From contig CM031557.1 in NCBI GenBank assembly GCA_018466975.1, positions 2,480,001-2,544,000 of the forward strand: DNA of 64,000 bases, written 5' to 3'. Positions 1 to 12,376 of this stretch are shown piece after piece. The position numbers and the translations under genes were made by a program. The notes under the pieces are model-generated. The model was not told the DNA's origin. It was given only the letters and a program-made list of their open reading frames with translations, and made no database searches. Origin of the DNA: Sparassis latifolia (taxonomy: Eukaryota > Basidiomycota > Agaricomycetes > Polyporales > Sparassidaceae). Each line of letters opens with the position of its first letter. Position 1 is the stretch's first letter.

Positions 1-580
<580 letters not shown>

Positions 581-1247
581 TTTGTCTCTTGTTGGGTGGT
601 CTGCTGCTGCTGTATTCTATTGGTGTATTTTCTATCTTTAATTTACTCTTACTCTATCCTAGAGGTTGTTCGGCGTTATCGCGTGTGTTACTTTGGCCAT
701 CTTGAGTCTACTATCGCGAAGAACTAACGCATAGGGCAGTGGTTGCAAATGATTAGTATTAGTGATCTAGCTGATTCCGAACAGTGGAATGTTGCCATTT
801 TGTAGCTTACAGTCGACTCAGTTGTACTGCAGCGTCTGCCGCTGAATGTCCCTTGGTCCATGCGCTCACTGCCTCCGTTTGTATGGCGCAGCTGCGTCTG
901 TATGAGACACGGCGCTCGTACCGTAGAGCTGGAGAGTGTCACGCCGGCACCTGCATGTAGAAGTCAGGGTAGCTGAGGTAGTTTTCGGCGGTTTACACGA
1001 AAGATGGGCCCCTCGAGCATGTTAATGTTGCGCTCAGACAGCGCGCTCATTTTACGTGAATACGTAGGACACTGCGTCACCCCGCGATCCGGAAAAACTG
1101 TGAACGGCCAGCAGTGCAGAGTCACAGTCGGGTGGCGAGCACAATCATGACACGCAACATCCTATACGGGCACAACATACATGTGTGACTGCTACGTCTC
1201 ACAATCCATCCATGAGCAAAGACGAAGAAAACGAGGGCACCACCTAG
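581..1247. other. Convergent intergenic region between H2B and SPC2
   Basis: About 670 bp between the 3' ends of two convergent genes. I see no conserved ORF, RNA gene or repeat; it should hold both 3' UTRs and polyadenylation signals. Confidence 0.6.
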
Positions 1248-2248
1248 CTACTCCGCCTTGCTCTCCATGACGCGCCCCACGAGCTGGCCAACCCAGCGCT
1301 CAAACGCCGCCTGGTCCATGACGCCGCGCTCGTCGAAGAACGCGTTGTAGCCTCGCTCCGTCGCGGCGCGTCCGCGCCCAAGGAGAGACTTGCCACCGGA
1401 GGTGGAGCGCACGTACGACACGGTGAGCGCGTACGCGGGTGGGGTTGATGGTGTTGAGGGCTTTGTCGCGGAGGTCAAGGTTATCCGTTCTGTTACAATC
1501 TACAGCACAAGGCCAAGGGCACGTGAGAGGCGGAGAGGTTACATGGAGGAGCGAACGCACCCGTTTGTCAAATGTCTTCCGCTTTCCGACGAAAACGATA
1601 TCCCTTCGATAAAATATGCATAAAGCGTTTGCAGACTGGTCAGGATCATATATCTGCAAAGCAGGGACGTGGAGTCAGTGATCGACCCTGTGAGGGCACG
1701 CTGTGAAGGCTAAAGTGACAACTCACAGGATGACACCGGCCCACACGACTGGCTTGCTCCTCTCGAAGTCAACTTTCCAGCCGTACAGCCCTGTGCCAGC
1801 TGCAACAAAGACGCTCGCCCAGCCGAGGGCTAGCCGTACGTCTGTATGTGTGTATATCTGCTTGAAGAGCTCCGGCCGAGAGAGAAACTGAAAGAAAGGG
1901 GTTAGTACGTACGTCTAACTAGCTCTGAATGATGTCACACAGTGGTGAAACACGCAACGCCAAAGGGCACACGACCTCTGCCGGTTTCAGATAGCGCACC
2001 CACACTGCGCAGCAAGGGGGCCAGGGTAACAGAAAGGGACTCACGCGTTTGAGCGCATCGTCGCACGCGTGCTTCATCTCCGTCGCACTCGCATTGTTCA
2101 CCTTCACTTCATCGCGCTCCACCTGCGAGGGCGCCAGCGCCGCGGCAATCGTGCCCTCGACGCTCAAGTCCGTCTGGCTGTCCAGCTCCTTCGTGGCCCC
2201 CGAGGACTCGCCGTTGGCGGTGTCAGATTTTCGGTTGCGGGTGGCCAT
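1248..2248 (-). CDS. SPC2: Signal peptidase complex subunit 2 (SPC2/SPCS2)
   Basis: Non-catalytic membrane subunit of the ER signal peptidase complex, thought to couple it to the Sec61 translocon. Exons on the minus strand are 2248-2045, 1887-1727, 1653-1561 and 1499-1248. The protein starts MATRNRKSDT, has a cytosolic N-terminal part with KVNNASATEMKHACDDALKR, then two hydrophobic segments (LGWASVFVAAGTGLYGW and a second one across the exon 2/3 junction, VVWAGVIL followed by YMILTSLQTLYAYFI), and a beta-rich cytosolic tail ending VMESKAE. Exon 3 needs one extra base: the frame reading the second membrane segment and the frame reading DIVFVGKRKTFDKR differ by one at the CCC run 1602-1604. Summed exon length is 710 nt, one short of a multiple of three. 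I think this is a missing G in the assembly, because SPC2 is conserved on both sides of it. The gene diverges from ERG2. Confidence 0.9.
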
Positions 2249-3075
2249 GAGGGCGCGGGGTTTTGGCAGGTTTTTGGGATGTGATATTGGTGTTGGGAGC
2301 GTGAAACGCGTGGTACGCGTGCGTCAAAAGGTACGATAGCAGCGAGAGGGTGGATAAGATGAGATAGCGGGTGTGGGTGAGGTGAAGAGAGGGCGGGCGA
2401 GGAGGAAGATGAGGGGAGGAGGAGGATCTAGCAGCGGGTTTGGCCGCCGCTGTGCTGTACATTCAGCCTGGGACAGCTCGACGAGCTCCCAAGAATGGGA
2501 AGTCTCCCTATTGTGGCAACGTATTTCATCAACTTTTGAGTTATTTCCTTAATTAAGGAAAAATAAGGCCATTTTCACCCTTATTGGCATTAATTGCCCA
2601 AATAAGAAAGAGAACTTCCCTCGCGGCAAGCTGTTTGTTCGGAACAAATATATATTTCGTTACACGGTATGTCAGGTGGCGGGCAAAAAAACTCATTTGC
2701 CTGCTCGGCTTGTTTGCTGGCTTCATGAGGGCCTCGGGCCTCCGCAGGCATGCAAGTTCTACTCCTTTCCGATGCATCCGGTGACTACGAGGCCTGCACC
2801 AGGCTATGCCGAGGACTTCCAGCGCCCGGACTACCGCATATGGCGTTGTTTGCGCGGGGCAAATACGTCGCCGCGAAATTGTTGTAAATGGAGCTAACCT
2901 TTTGATGCACTTGTAACAAGGGCGCTTGTGTACGCTCGTACCATCTCATCGCGTGTTATAAGGACGCGAGCATCAGCTGCTCTACGACTACGGCGCTGGC
3001 AGTCACTCCCGTCTCCCCCGCCCTGTTGAGAGATCAGAGCAGCTCCCGTAAAATTGTCCTGCTCAAATAACTGCA
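2249..3075. promoter_or_regulatory. Shared divergent upstream region of SPC2 and ERG2
   Basis: 827 bp separate the SPC2 start (-) from the ERG2 start (+). No conserved ORF is visible. It contains a perfect 16 bp palindrome TTCCTTAATTAAGGAA at 2545-2560. Whether it is bidirectional is inference from the gene layout; both neighbours encode ER membrane proteins. Confidence 0.45.
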
Positions 3076-3885
3076 ATGGGGAGCTCAAAGTCACGCCGGG
3101 AGCAGGTTAACGACTCGATGACGAAGTGGACTCTGCGTGCGGCATTTCTTGGCACACTAATTCTGCTTTTTGGTTTCCTGGACGGTATCAAGGTACGCCC
3201 ACAACCAGCACCTTCTTGCTCTTTGTGCTAAATCTTCGGTTCCCGTAGGACCGTTGGTATGTCCTCACGCCGGAGAGTCTGCACGAGCTCGCACAAGCTG
3301 CGATCGCACATGCACCTGCCCCTGATGACACGGTCTCCATGATCAACTACATCGTCTCAAACCTCACAGCGACGTACCCACCGTCGACCATCGCAATCAA
3401 CACAGACAGCTCCGAGTGGGTGCTGAGCAACGCGGGCGGCGCGATGGGCGCGATGTACGTCATTCACGCGAGTATCACGGAGTACCTTATCGTGTTCGGA
3501 ACGCCCCTCGGCACGGAGGGACACACGGGTATGCATACTGCGGACGACTACTTCAACATCCTCGTCGGGGAGCAGTGGGCGTTTAACCCGCCAAACTTGA
3601 CAATGGAGAGGTACGGCCCGGGAAGCGTGCATCATCTGCCCAGAGGGCATGTGAAACAGTATAAAATGCACGAAGGGTGCTTCGCACTGGAGTATGCTAG
3701 AGGTGTGCCTTCTGCCCGTGTTCTCACCGTGTATGTACTGAACAGGTGCAGGCTGGATCCCGTTGATGCTGCCGTTCGGTGTGATGGACATTCTCTCGTC
3801 CACGTTGGACTTTTCGTCGCTGTACCACACCTTCAGGATCTCAGCACGAGAAATGTTTAGGAATATACTCGTAGGGAAGATTTAG
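3076..3885 (+). CDS. ERG2: C-8 sterol isomerase (ERG2 / sigma-1 receptor family)
   Basis: Moves the sterol double bond from C8 to C7 (fecosterol to episterol) in ergosterol synthesis, at the ER membrane. Exons 3076-3192, 3249-3702 and 3752-3885 splice with GT-AG introns of 56 and 49 bp to a 234-residue protein, a normal length for the family. An N-terminal membrane anchor (AFLGTLILLFGFLDGI, residues about 24-39) is followed by the family signatures TEYLIVFGTPLGTEGHTG, MHTADDYFNILVGEQWAF, YGPGSVHHLPRGHVKQYKM and, across the second junction, EYARGWIPLMLPFG. The ATG at 3076 is chosen because it gives the anchor and keeps all splice phases. Nothing suggests damage. Confidence 0.96.
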
Positions 3886-4215
3886 GTGTTAGACGAAAGT
3901 AGGCTAGAACTGTGAACGTTATGTGCAGACTAATACCCAGTCGTCGGAAGCTCTGGTAAATCTCGAGCCACATTAGTACTCCCCGAACCTAGTTCAACCT
4001 TGTCGAGACTCATCGAGTTCTGATCGTGGAACTCTTAACGTCACTGGGCCAAACGCTGCATCCTATAAAATGTCCGAGCACCCATGCTCACACACTCGGG
4101 TTCGACGTTTACTCGTCCCTGCTGCTCTTGGCTATTCACCTGTGTGCATACTGTGCGAGATACCAAGTCACTTCGTTCTAGTCTCAGTTCTCTCGTCATT
4201 TCGAGGAAACTAACC
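3886..4215. promoter_or_regulatory. ERG2 3' flank and GST promoter
   Basis: 330 bp. A TATA-like CTATAAAA lies at 4063-4070, about 150 bp before the GST start codon. Nothing else recognisable. Confidence 0.5.
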
Positions 4216-5198
4216 ATGTCTCCACCCGAGAAGAAACAGAAAACGGACTCCTACACTCTATACTATGTAGGTCGAGTGGTCACTCTCACGTATCCGACAT
4301 GTCGCTGATCTCTCTTTAGTGGCCAGGCATCCCTGGTCGCGGTGAATACATCCGGCTGGCCTTCGAATACGCCGGCGTTCCCTATACCGAGAAGCTCAAT
4401 GGCAACACGCTCATGTCCACGCTCAGAAACCCATCTAAGATCGGGCACCCCCCGCACTTCGCGCCGCCCGCGCTCGAGCTGCCGTCCGGTAAGGTCATCT
4501 CTCAGACGACCGCGATCCTGAACCACATCGCGCCGAAGCTCGGTTTGGCTGGCGAGCTCGGGAGCAAGCTTGCGGGAGAGGAACAGTTGAGCGCCGAAGA
4601 CAGGGAGCGCGCGGAAGAGGAGAGAAGCACGGTCAATCAGCTCGTGCTCACAGGGATGGATCTGTGCGTCGAGGTGCGTATCTGGTGGTCCCTCGCATGT
4701 CCCATGTAGAGTCTGACTTGCGGTGGACCAGGCCCACGACGTACATCATCCCATTGCGTCATCGAAGTACTACGAAGAGCAGAAGGATGCGGCGCTTGAG
4801 CGTTCCGAGAGTTTCCGCGCAGAGCGCATGCCCGCATTCTTGACTCACTTCGAGAAGGTGCTCTCGACTAATCCCGCCACGATGGACTCCGAGAGGACCT
4901 TCCTCGTCGGCGCGAAGACGACCACTGCGGACCTAGTGCTCTTCCACGTACGTGTGCATTCAACCATAAGTACCTATGTACTGACACTTCGTGCGGCCAG
5001 GTGGTGGACGGCCTCCTGTTCGCCTTCCCGAGACGCATGGCGGTACTTAAGAAGGGCGGCAAGTACGACGACGTATTCGCCTTGCACGAGCGTGTAGCGG
5101 GCGAGGAGGGAATCAAGGAGTACATTGCAAGTGGTCGGAGGAAGAAGTTCAGCAATGGCCTGTTCAGACACTATCCTGAGCTGGACGGGGAGAAGTGA
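4216..5198 (+). CDS. Glutathione S-transferase-like protein
   Basis: Thioredoxin-fold protein with a GST N-terminal domain (YYWPGIPGRGEYIRLAFEYA, residues about 16-35; PSGKVISQTTAILNHIAPKL contains the cis-Pro/Ser-Gln-Thr glutathione contact region) and an all-helical C-terminal domain (about 90-273). Four exons, 4216-4266, 4320-4673, 4732-4947 and 5001-5198, all phase 0, give 272 residues. It starts MSPPEKKQKTDSYTLYY. The arrangement GRGEYIRLA resembles the sigma/prostaglandin-D-synthase-like group found widely in basidiomycetes, so a detoxification role is likely but the substrate cannot be read from sequence. It follows ERG2 in the same orientation with its own TATA-like element; no operon-like coupling is implied. 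Confidence 0.88.
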
Positions 5199-5633
5199 GT
5201 TCAGCGAATGATGAATATGGAAGACATTCGCGTTGGAAGACTACTGTACGTGTATCACTGACTGTTCTATCTCGAAGTTACCTGCCAGGTATTGGAGCGA
5301 TGCTAAAAGACATGCGCTTTGCGTGGTAATCAGGCAGAGACATGTATCCGTTTAGAAAAGACAAGACATTTGGTGTGTATATATCCTTTGAGGGCATGAA
5401 GTCGGACGATCGCGGTCACGTAGTACTGTCACGGTCAATATGAACGGTCAGGTGACCGCATCGTGGGCCCTCCGGCCACGCCGCTCATTGCAGGCGACTG
5501 GCATCGCGCAAAAGTTGGTTACGAATTTCACAGAAACCAGTCCCAACAACCTAAAGAGCCCCAACAGAAGTAGGTATGAACTGCTTCCTGTGGATATGAG
5601 GTACTGGATATTAGCTAACGATTTTCATGCAAG
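5199..5633. other. GST to F-box intergenic region
   Basis: 435 bp. It holds a near-perfect palindrome (ACGGTCAGGTGACCGC, 5444-5459) that recurs at three other places in this window (about 7605, 33488 and 35827). No gene seen. Confidence 0.5.
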
Positions 5634-7322
5634 ATGCCATCGATTGAAACATCAAGTCACAGAGCGCTCAATTGCTTTGACATCTTACACCTAATCTTCC
5701 AGCACCTTTCTATTCCACCATACAGCAATGAAAATCGCGAAGAGAGGCTTCTGATACGAGGTACTCTGGCCAGCTCTGCTCGTGTTTGCCGAGCATTCTC
5801 GGAACACGCCTTGGATGTTTTATGGGAGAGCCTCGACGCCAGCAGTCGCGACATACTACCCGCGTTAAAGCTCCTGCCACCGTTCCTCGTAGTGTGGATC
5901 CCTTTAGAAGACCTGCCTTCAGCAGTAGAACAGACATATGTAAGATACCTCCACCTCCGATGACAGTGAAGGAGAATCTGATAAAGTCACAAGCTACTGT
6001 TGGGCAAGATCTCACCGTGTGACTGGGCGAGATTTCAGTATTATGCCCGACGTGTGCGCAGGATCGAATATTCGGCTGGGACGACGCTTCAAGCTCGAAG
6101 TTACATTCTCGAGGTGTTGTTTCGTCATAACCAGCAGAAAGCCTTATTCCCTTTTCTCAAGCACCTCTCCTGGGAGCAATTTTTGGCATCCGACAGGAGC
6201 ATTCTCACCCTCGTTACCCCTTCTCTTCGCACTCTTTCTATCGGACTATTTCGCCATCCCGAGAAACGCCCCCCAGAAGACAGTAAAATATTCAAAAGTC
6301 TTTTGGTGTCTGTGAGCAGGGCAACTTCGAATTTGCGGTACTTCGACCTATTCGGGGCGCCTCTCCCAGCTCGACTACGTTTGGCAGTAGCCTCCTGGAG
6401 GCAGCTGCAGACACTGGTCATCAACTGCGATTACCTCACCCTTCGTCTCCTACGAGAGCTCAGCGCATTAGAACATCTGGTCGAGCTTCGTGTGAACGTC
6501 TGGAACGGCTTTAGAGTGGTGGACGTATCCACCTGGGGAGGGCTCACAAGACTTCAGAAACTGACTCTGCGCGGCATAGCCAAGAGCATGTTGCAATATA
6601 TGCCTGCACTTGTATGCGCCTCGCTTCACACACTCATTATCTCCGTTTCAGAATGTGGAGATCTTGATGATTATCAGAATTGCATCCCTATCTTCACCTT
6701 GGTATCCTCCAAGTGCATGATGTTGCGTGAAGTAGAGCTCACCATAGCACGCACCCTTCAAATGCCATTCTTGTCGCTGATAGGACCGCTCACCTCACTG
6801 CATTTGCTAGAGAAGATGACAGTAACCATTTCAGATGCATCTTGTATAGTGGATGCAGATATCTCGGACTTGGCTACCGCTTGGCCTGCGCTGCAGGAGT
6901 TCATCTTCTTTGTTGAGCGGATTGGTAGAGCCCAGTCCATCAGCCCCCGCGCGCTTGTGGAGTTCGCGCGCCGCTGCCCAAATCTGAGGAAACTTCACCT
7001 ACCCCGTGTGGCCTTCGGGTCTGAGGCTCTCCTACCTGCAGAGACATATCTCGGCATAACTGCGCCAGGTGTGCACGCCTTCGTTCCTAATTTCAACCGT
7101 CGTTGCCGTCTCCGAGTCAAAGACCCCGTACACATCGCGCGTTTCATCGGCTGTCTTTTTCCCAACTTCAATACCATTGATGCGATGGCTCGGGAGAGGC
7201 GGATGGTACCGCATGTTGACGGCGAGACCGAGTGGGCCCAAGTGCTGCATTTGTTAGCAATGTCCCAGGCGAATCGAGAACAACAGATTGGAGCCGATAA
7301 TAATGTTAACGTTCATGTTTGA
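5634..7322 (+). CDS. F-box / leucine-rich-repeat protein, copy 1
   Basis: Probable substrate adaptor of an SCF E3 ubiquitin ligase. The N-terminal F-box reads HRALNCFDILHLIFQHL and SARVCRAFSEHALDVLWESL (residues about 9-70); the rest is a run of degenerate leucine-rich repeats (for example LEHLVELRVNVWNGF, LTRLQKLTLRG, CPNLRKLHLPRV). Exon 1 is 5634-5939, intron 5940-5993 (GTAAGA...CAAG, containing an in-frame stop so it must be removed), exon 2 5994-7322. The product is about 544 residues. The conserved donor after the F-box is present in all paralogues of this window. The substrate is unknown. It is tandem with the broken copy at 7766-9369. Confidence 0.85.
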
Positions 7323-7765
7323 CGGAGTTGAAGGTGGTCTGCGTACGCTTGATGTCGCTGCAAGTTACATTCAGTTTTCAAAAAATATCTACAGTCCACT
7401 CACATATCCCTGTATAGGGCCCATTGAAATAGAGTCTTTAGAGGGAGCAGTTAAATGGGTAGTAAAGCCACCGTAGCCCTGGTTGCCACCGGCGTGCTAC
7501 GCTTGCGAAATGACCTTGTATAACGGCAGCCTTGGCAGCCATGTTAATCTCAAATATATGTTAGATGTACATATGTGCTCATGTACTGCTACGGTAGTGG
7601 TATCGCGGTCAGGTGATCGTAGCCTATTTGGGTATCCGAACTTCGCCGTACCAGTAGCCCGCGCTCTTCCGTTCACCCAGGCTTTCATTCGAGGCGATGG
7701 CAGGTAAAGGCGTATGCTCTCATTCCATGTGCACGCGTGAGCCTTGATTATGTTCCTTATGGCAG
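7323..7765. other. Intergenic region between F-box copies 1 and 2
   Basis: 443 bp without a gene. It carries a variant of the recurrent palindrome (GCGGTCAGGTGATCGT at 7605-7620), at a similar position upstream of copy 2 as the one upstream of copy 1, which fits a tandem duplication that included upstream sequence. Confidence 0.45.
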
Positions 7766-9369
7766 ATGTCGTCCAGTCATAGAGCACTGGAGTGCTATGA
7801 TGTTCCTGCAGCAGATCTTTCAACATCTCACTATTGCTGTCGACGATCTGGGAAACGAGACCGCGGAGATGATACAGAGACAGCGAACGTTGTCTGGTTC
7901 TACTCGCGTTTCCCGGCTATTCTCAGAACACGCTCTAAACGTTCTATGGGAAACGCTGGACGACCTTCTTCCCGCGTTTAACTTCTGCCAGCCTTTAAGA
8001 TGGAAGGGTCAGACACATCTGGGAGGGTAAAATATTCATATGTAAGAATACATTGACTGTGTAGGGACGAACCTGACGACCTTTCCAGACTCTGTGCGGG
8101 AACATCGCCTCGGTTGACTGGACACGATTTCAGTAGTACGCACGCCGTGTACGCATGGTTCAGATGGCAAGATCAGTTCCAGGTCGAAACTTTGTTCTTG
8201 AAACGTTGTTTCATCGTGGTCAAGAGAGTGCCATATTTCCTTTCCTTCGCCATCTGTCCTGGATGCATTGTCCTCCTTCCGACACTGGTATCATGACACT
8301 TATCACCCCTACACTTCGCAGCATCTCCTTGCATGTACATGATCCAAACAGCATCGGGGGCAACCTGCCTACAGACCTCGAGCAAGTTGCTGCAAGCCTC
8401 CTGCTCCCTATTAGCGCAAATACTCCCTCTTTGCGGCAGTTAGCTGTCTATGGTGTGCGAGATCCCTCGTGGTTGACGCCGGTCACTGCCTGGAATGCTT
8501 TGCAGATTTTGGAGCTCGGCACGGATCACCTCAACACGCCTCTGCTAGACTATCTCTGTGCGTCAGGAAGCCTAGTCGATCTCACTGTGGGTATCTATTC
8601 GTTACCAGAGAATATAGCTAGCTACCGAGGTTTTGAGAATTTGCAGAAGCTGACCCTATATGGGAAATCCAAGACTATCATCCAGTTCTCGCCCAGTGTT
8701 ACCTCTTCTCGCTTGCGCTATCTTACGTTAATGGTGGGAGACTTCAAGGATCCCGAAAGTTTCGAAGATTGTGCCCCGCTATTGTCGTTGTTGTCTTCAA
8801 GGTATCCCTCATTGCGCAACTTTGAACTCTGCCTCCTGAAAGCTGTCGTCACAAACTCTACCACGTCAGCCTGTTCAATCTTTGAACCGCTCACCTCAAT
8901 GTGTATGCTGGAGACCATCTGTGTATACATCTCGAGGGCATATGACATGGCGGATGGAGACTTCGCGACTTTACCAGCCTTTTGGCCCGCCTTGAAGGAG
9001 TTCGTATTTCTTGTCACTAATGGTGCCAACCCTCTGTCTGTCCAACCCCGCACTCTTGTCTAATTTGCTCGCCGATGTCCGAAGCTGAGGTCCCTCTACC
9101 TACCTCGCATAAACTTCGATACCCTTCCTCCTCCGGAGACATATCAGGGTGTGGTCGCACCCCGTCTCCACACGATCAACCTGTTTGACAACTGGTTCGA
9201 TTTGAACCGCTTGAAAGAGCCTGCACTGACGGCGCATTTTATCAACGCGCTCTTCCCGAACCTCGATTTGTCTCCCCTGTTGAGTCGCGTGCGAGACGAA
9301 GGTACGTCCGAAGTGCTCCGGTTGTTGGTCGCCATTCAAAATAGTAGACAATGGCAGACCACACATTAG
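7766..9369 (+). pseudogene. F-box / LRR protein, copy 2, broken
   Basis: Same family and layout as the gene at 5634-7322. It starts MSSSHRALECYDV, then a +1 shift near 7801-7812 is needed to reach IFQHLTIAVDDLGNETAEM and the rest of the F-box (TRVSRLFSEHALNVLWETL). After the intron, the conserved block DWTRFQ-YARRVR has an in-frame TAG at 8134-8136 where the other copies have Tyr or Gln. The LRR part 8155-9060 is open, then TAA at 9061-9063 replaces the Glu of LVEFARRCP; the same frame continues FARRCPKLRSLYLPRI through to 9369. Three independent lesions make a functional product very unlikely. Two of the three are substitutions to stop, which are less easily assembly errors. Confidence 0.85.
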
Positions 9370-9863
9370 ACGGAATCACTTACTTTGTATCCAATAAAAT
9401 AGATTTTGGTACGCAGTTTTTCCGATGGATCAATTTATAGAATATTGATTGACCTTTCCAGTGACGCAGAAATAATTTACGGTTAGAAGCATAAGCGCTC
9501 TCAATTTTTAGTTGCTGGATACTGTGATGACACTAACGTGGCAGATTTTCCGGATTGTTACATTCCCACAATTCATTCGTTTCCATCAAGATTTGTCGCC
9601 TTGCAGCAGAGCAGTTCAGACGGATTCTTCATCTCCGCAGAGCACTCGGCGTTATATCATCGCAATATTTCTCAGATCCTCGGCTTGCCAGTAGTGAAGA
9701 CAAATCATTGGATACGATTACTGGACGTGCGAAAGGGAAAGCATCTACGACGAACAATGTCCACAAAGCAATGCGTGAGATGATTGGGTAGATGGTATGC
9801 GTGAATGCAAAGGACACAGTATGCAACACCTCGTGGCGAGGCAGTAGCGAGCCCACAAACGCT
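9370..9863. other. Convergent intergenic region
   Basis: 494 bp between the F-box pseudogene and the 3' end of the nuclease gene. Only short, unconserved ORFs; nothing recognised. Confidence 0.5.
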
Positions 9864-12019
9864 TCAAGAAGCGGACGGGTCGTCTTGGAAATAATTGCCT
9901 TCCAACCCCACATTCCCGTCCCATTCTTCCTTTAGAGCGCTCGACAGTCCGTAATGTTTCATGATACGGGAAACTTCCTCCTCGTCTGGGTCCTTCATCT
10001 CTATACTCGACGCGTCTGGTGGAGACGGGAGTGTCTCGAAGACCAGGCGGGCCCGATCGACCTGCGCGAGATAGACGTCCTGCGGAGTGCGTGGTGGAAA
10101 TTGCGGGGCTTGTTCCAGAACTCGCTCGATCGAGCCGTGTTCGCGGATGAGTGCCAGCGCCCGTGAGGGTCCGACGTTCTTGATGCGCGAGGAGAAGTCG
10201 GTGCCGAGTAAAAGAGCGAAGTCGACGAAGCCTGCCCGATCAAGCGCAAGGAGCTCACGCACGTCTGTGCCAGAGATCACGACCAAAGGCCCAGAACGGT
10301 TTGAGATGTTCCGGATCAAGGGGGCCTCGTACACAAGTACGTCCTGAGCACAACAAAGGATCTTAGTGAGACACTCAGGTACGAAGAACTGTATAACGAA
10401 CTGTGTCTTCGCTGGCGACGTAGTCCGCATATCCATTGATCACCAGGGAGGATGCAAGTGCTTCAGCTTCGAACGGCCCCGTGGGCTCGATGCAAGGGAC
10501 ACCAAGTGCCTCGAGAATCTCTCTGCTCTCTGTGTACGTTTCTATCGTCGGTGGATGAGTGCGACGCTTGTAGGATTCCGAGATTATGCTGCTCTTGTGA
10601 GTAAGGGCTGCCACTGCTGTGATTTCTGCGTCGCCGAGGTCAGCCTCTGCGAGGTGCGCCCACAACTGTCCCTCATCGAGCATTAATTGATGCTGTGTCT
10701 TGGACATCGCATATTCTGCCTGCGCATCAGCAGCGGAGGCGGCTGCGTCTTCGTCCACGGACGCTTCTGCCTCGGGAGTGACTGCCTCGGCCGGTGCTTG
10801 CTCCGGCAGTGATGTCAATTCTGGCACACTTTGGCGGTACTGCAGATATAGCTCGGACAACGCAGAGGAAAGGTCTTCGGGGTCGACTTGTTCAGACTCG
10901 GTTTCTAAATCCGTCGGTATCGGCATAGGCGGAGAAGAGAGGTCATCTAGCTCTGGCGCTGTTGATGCAATGGCGGAAGTTTCGTCGTCGAGTTCCACAA
11001 CCTCTTCAAGATCGGGAACATCATGCAAAGACAGATCACGGAGGTGTGGGATGTCATCGCTGCTGTCAGTCGGTTGTTCCACTGGCGGGACCGTGGCTGT
11101 CTCGACAGAATTTGTCGCGGGACCGTCTCTGCCTGATAGAGGAGGTATGACCGGGTTAGTCGTGTACTCACTCGTTCCCGGTCCATCTGCGAATGGCATA
11201 GAGTCCGCGTCTTGTGAAGCGTTGACCGGAACGCCTGCATGTTTGAGGACGTCATCCATGTCAGACTGGCTGAAGTCGCCCATAGCCTCCTCTGAAGGGA
11301 CAACATGCCATGGATGCGCATTGTAATGGAGGAGAGTATTAGGCGTGTCATCCCTTGGAGTGCCTGTCATGTACGAAGGTAGGGGCGGAAGATTCACATG
11401 TTCACCCACAAGACTCCGTAGGGAATCCGCGGCTTTATTTTGCGCTGGAGTATTCAACGCGCGCCACGAGTGCAACAGGGACGTCAGTCGCTGGAGACGT
11501 CCTAAGCGCTGAAGCTCCAGCTCCCCTCGCGCCTCTGTAACTTTGCGCACAGCACGTCTGCGTTTGATCTTCAGAGATGACCGATAATCGCATTGCTTCA
11601 GACACTTAAACACGTCAGAAGTAGGGCAGCTTACCTCCATCTCCTTCGCAAGGCTACGCTCCTTTCCATCGAACACGCAAATCGCATGTACATCACATTC
11701 GCGTAGTTCGCGTATGATGCGGTACCACCCTAGGACATGCCTGTATCGGTGTGGCATCGGCGCGAAATGCAGACGCTGGGTTATAAGAGTGCCATCTCTG
11801 AGGAATACCACCGAGTGAGGGAAATGTTAAAGCAAATAGGCACAATCACACTCACAAGACGACAGTTTTCCCACTGAGTGAGCGCAATCGATTTGGGAGT
11901 GTTTTGATTACCTCAGGACTGGGAGGGGGGTCAGAACGTATTCAGTCCGACGAGTTTTGAGTTCGAGATGCCACTCACCAGGTTTTTTGTATGAAAGGAG
12001 CAAATCCCAGTACGCCCAT
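9864..12019 (-). CDS. XPG/FEN1-like structure-specific nuclease (PIN-like domain), long acidic insert
   Basis: Rad2/XPG superfamily nuclease. Visible exons: 12019-11979 (MGVLGFAPFIQKT), 11918-11856, 11797 to about 10403, and 10343-9864. A further intron is probable from 11633 (GTAAGC). N-domain: PNRLRSLSGKTVVLDGTLIT and CVFDGKERSLAKEME contain the two metal-binding Asp motifs (LDG and FDG). I-domain: GVPCIEPTGPFEAEALASS with Glu-Ala-Glu-Ala, then VASEDTDVLVYEAP with Asp-Thr-Asp across the junction. Helix-3-turn-helix: DFALLLGTDFSSRIKNVGPS then REHGSIERVLEQ. All expected acidic ligands are seen. Between N and I domains lies a roughly 270-residue acidic, Ser/Thr-rich low-complexity stretch, as in XPG rather than FEN1. 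It lacks a clear C-terminal PCNA-binding box. The flap or bubble preference cannot be told from sequence. Confidence 0.82.
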
Positions 12020-12376
12020 ACGCCGAATAAACCGCTAGCACCGAAAGATTCAAATAGATAGGTAAGTTATGCGAAAATGAGGAATATCGTTGATGTCCGT
12101 GAATTCATGAAGCGGACACAAGCTGCAGAGGACGTCGACAAGCGTCAAAAATTGTTAAGCGCCCAGGTACCGCACCGGTCGAACTCAGTCGACCTTGACT
12201 CTTTTTCATTCGGCGCGCACGCTGCAATCATCCACTCGCATTTATTTTTTGAGGTTCCGTAGACATGTCTAAGTATCGAGCTGGCCGCAAATAGGATAGA
12301 AGCTTGATGTCGAGTTATGATGGTGCGGCTAACCAAGACATCTGGTAAGTATTACTCGAAGGGACCAAAATACATT
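12020..12376. other. Upstream flank of the nuclease gene
   Basis: 357 bp, the likely promoter of the minus-strand nuclease. No gene. It ends in the ATT target duplication of the TIR element starting at 12377. Confidence 0.4.

Noticed and set aside
2553..2784. Overlapping ORFs on both strands between SPC2 and ERG2
   Set aside because: Both are under 75 codons, one is the exact antisense of the other, and neither has a conserved motif; the region is better explained as a divergent promoter.
9512..9791. Small overlapping plus-strand ORFs downstream of F-box copy 2
   Set aside because: Three frames open in the same 250 bp with no similarity to the F-box family or anything else I know.
10700..11326. 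208-codon Ser/Ala-rich plus-strand ORF
   Set aside because: It is antisense to the acidic insert of the minus-strand nuclease; low-complexity codons create open antisense frames.
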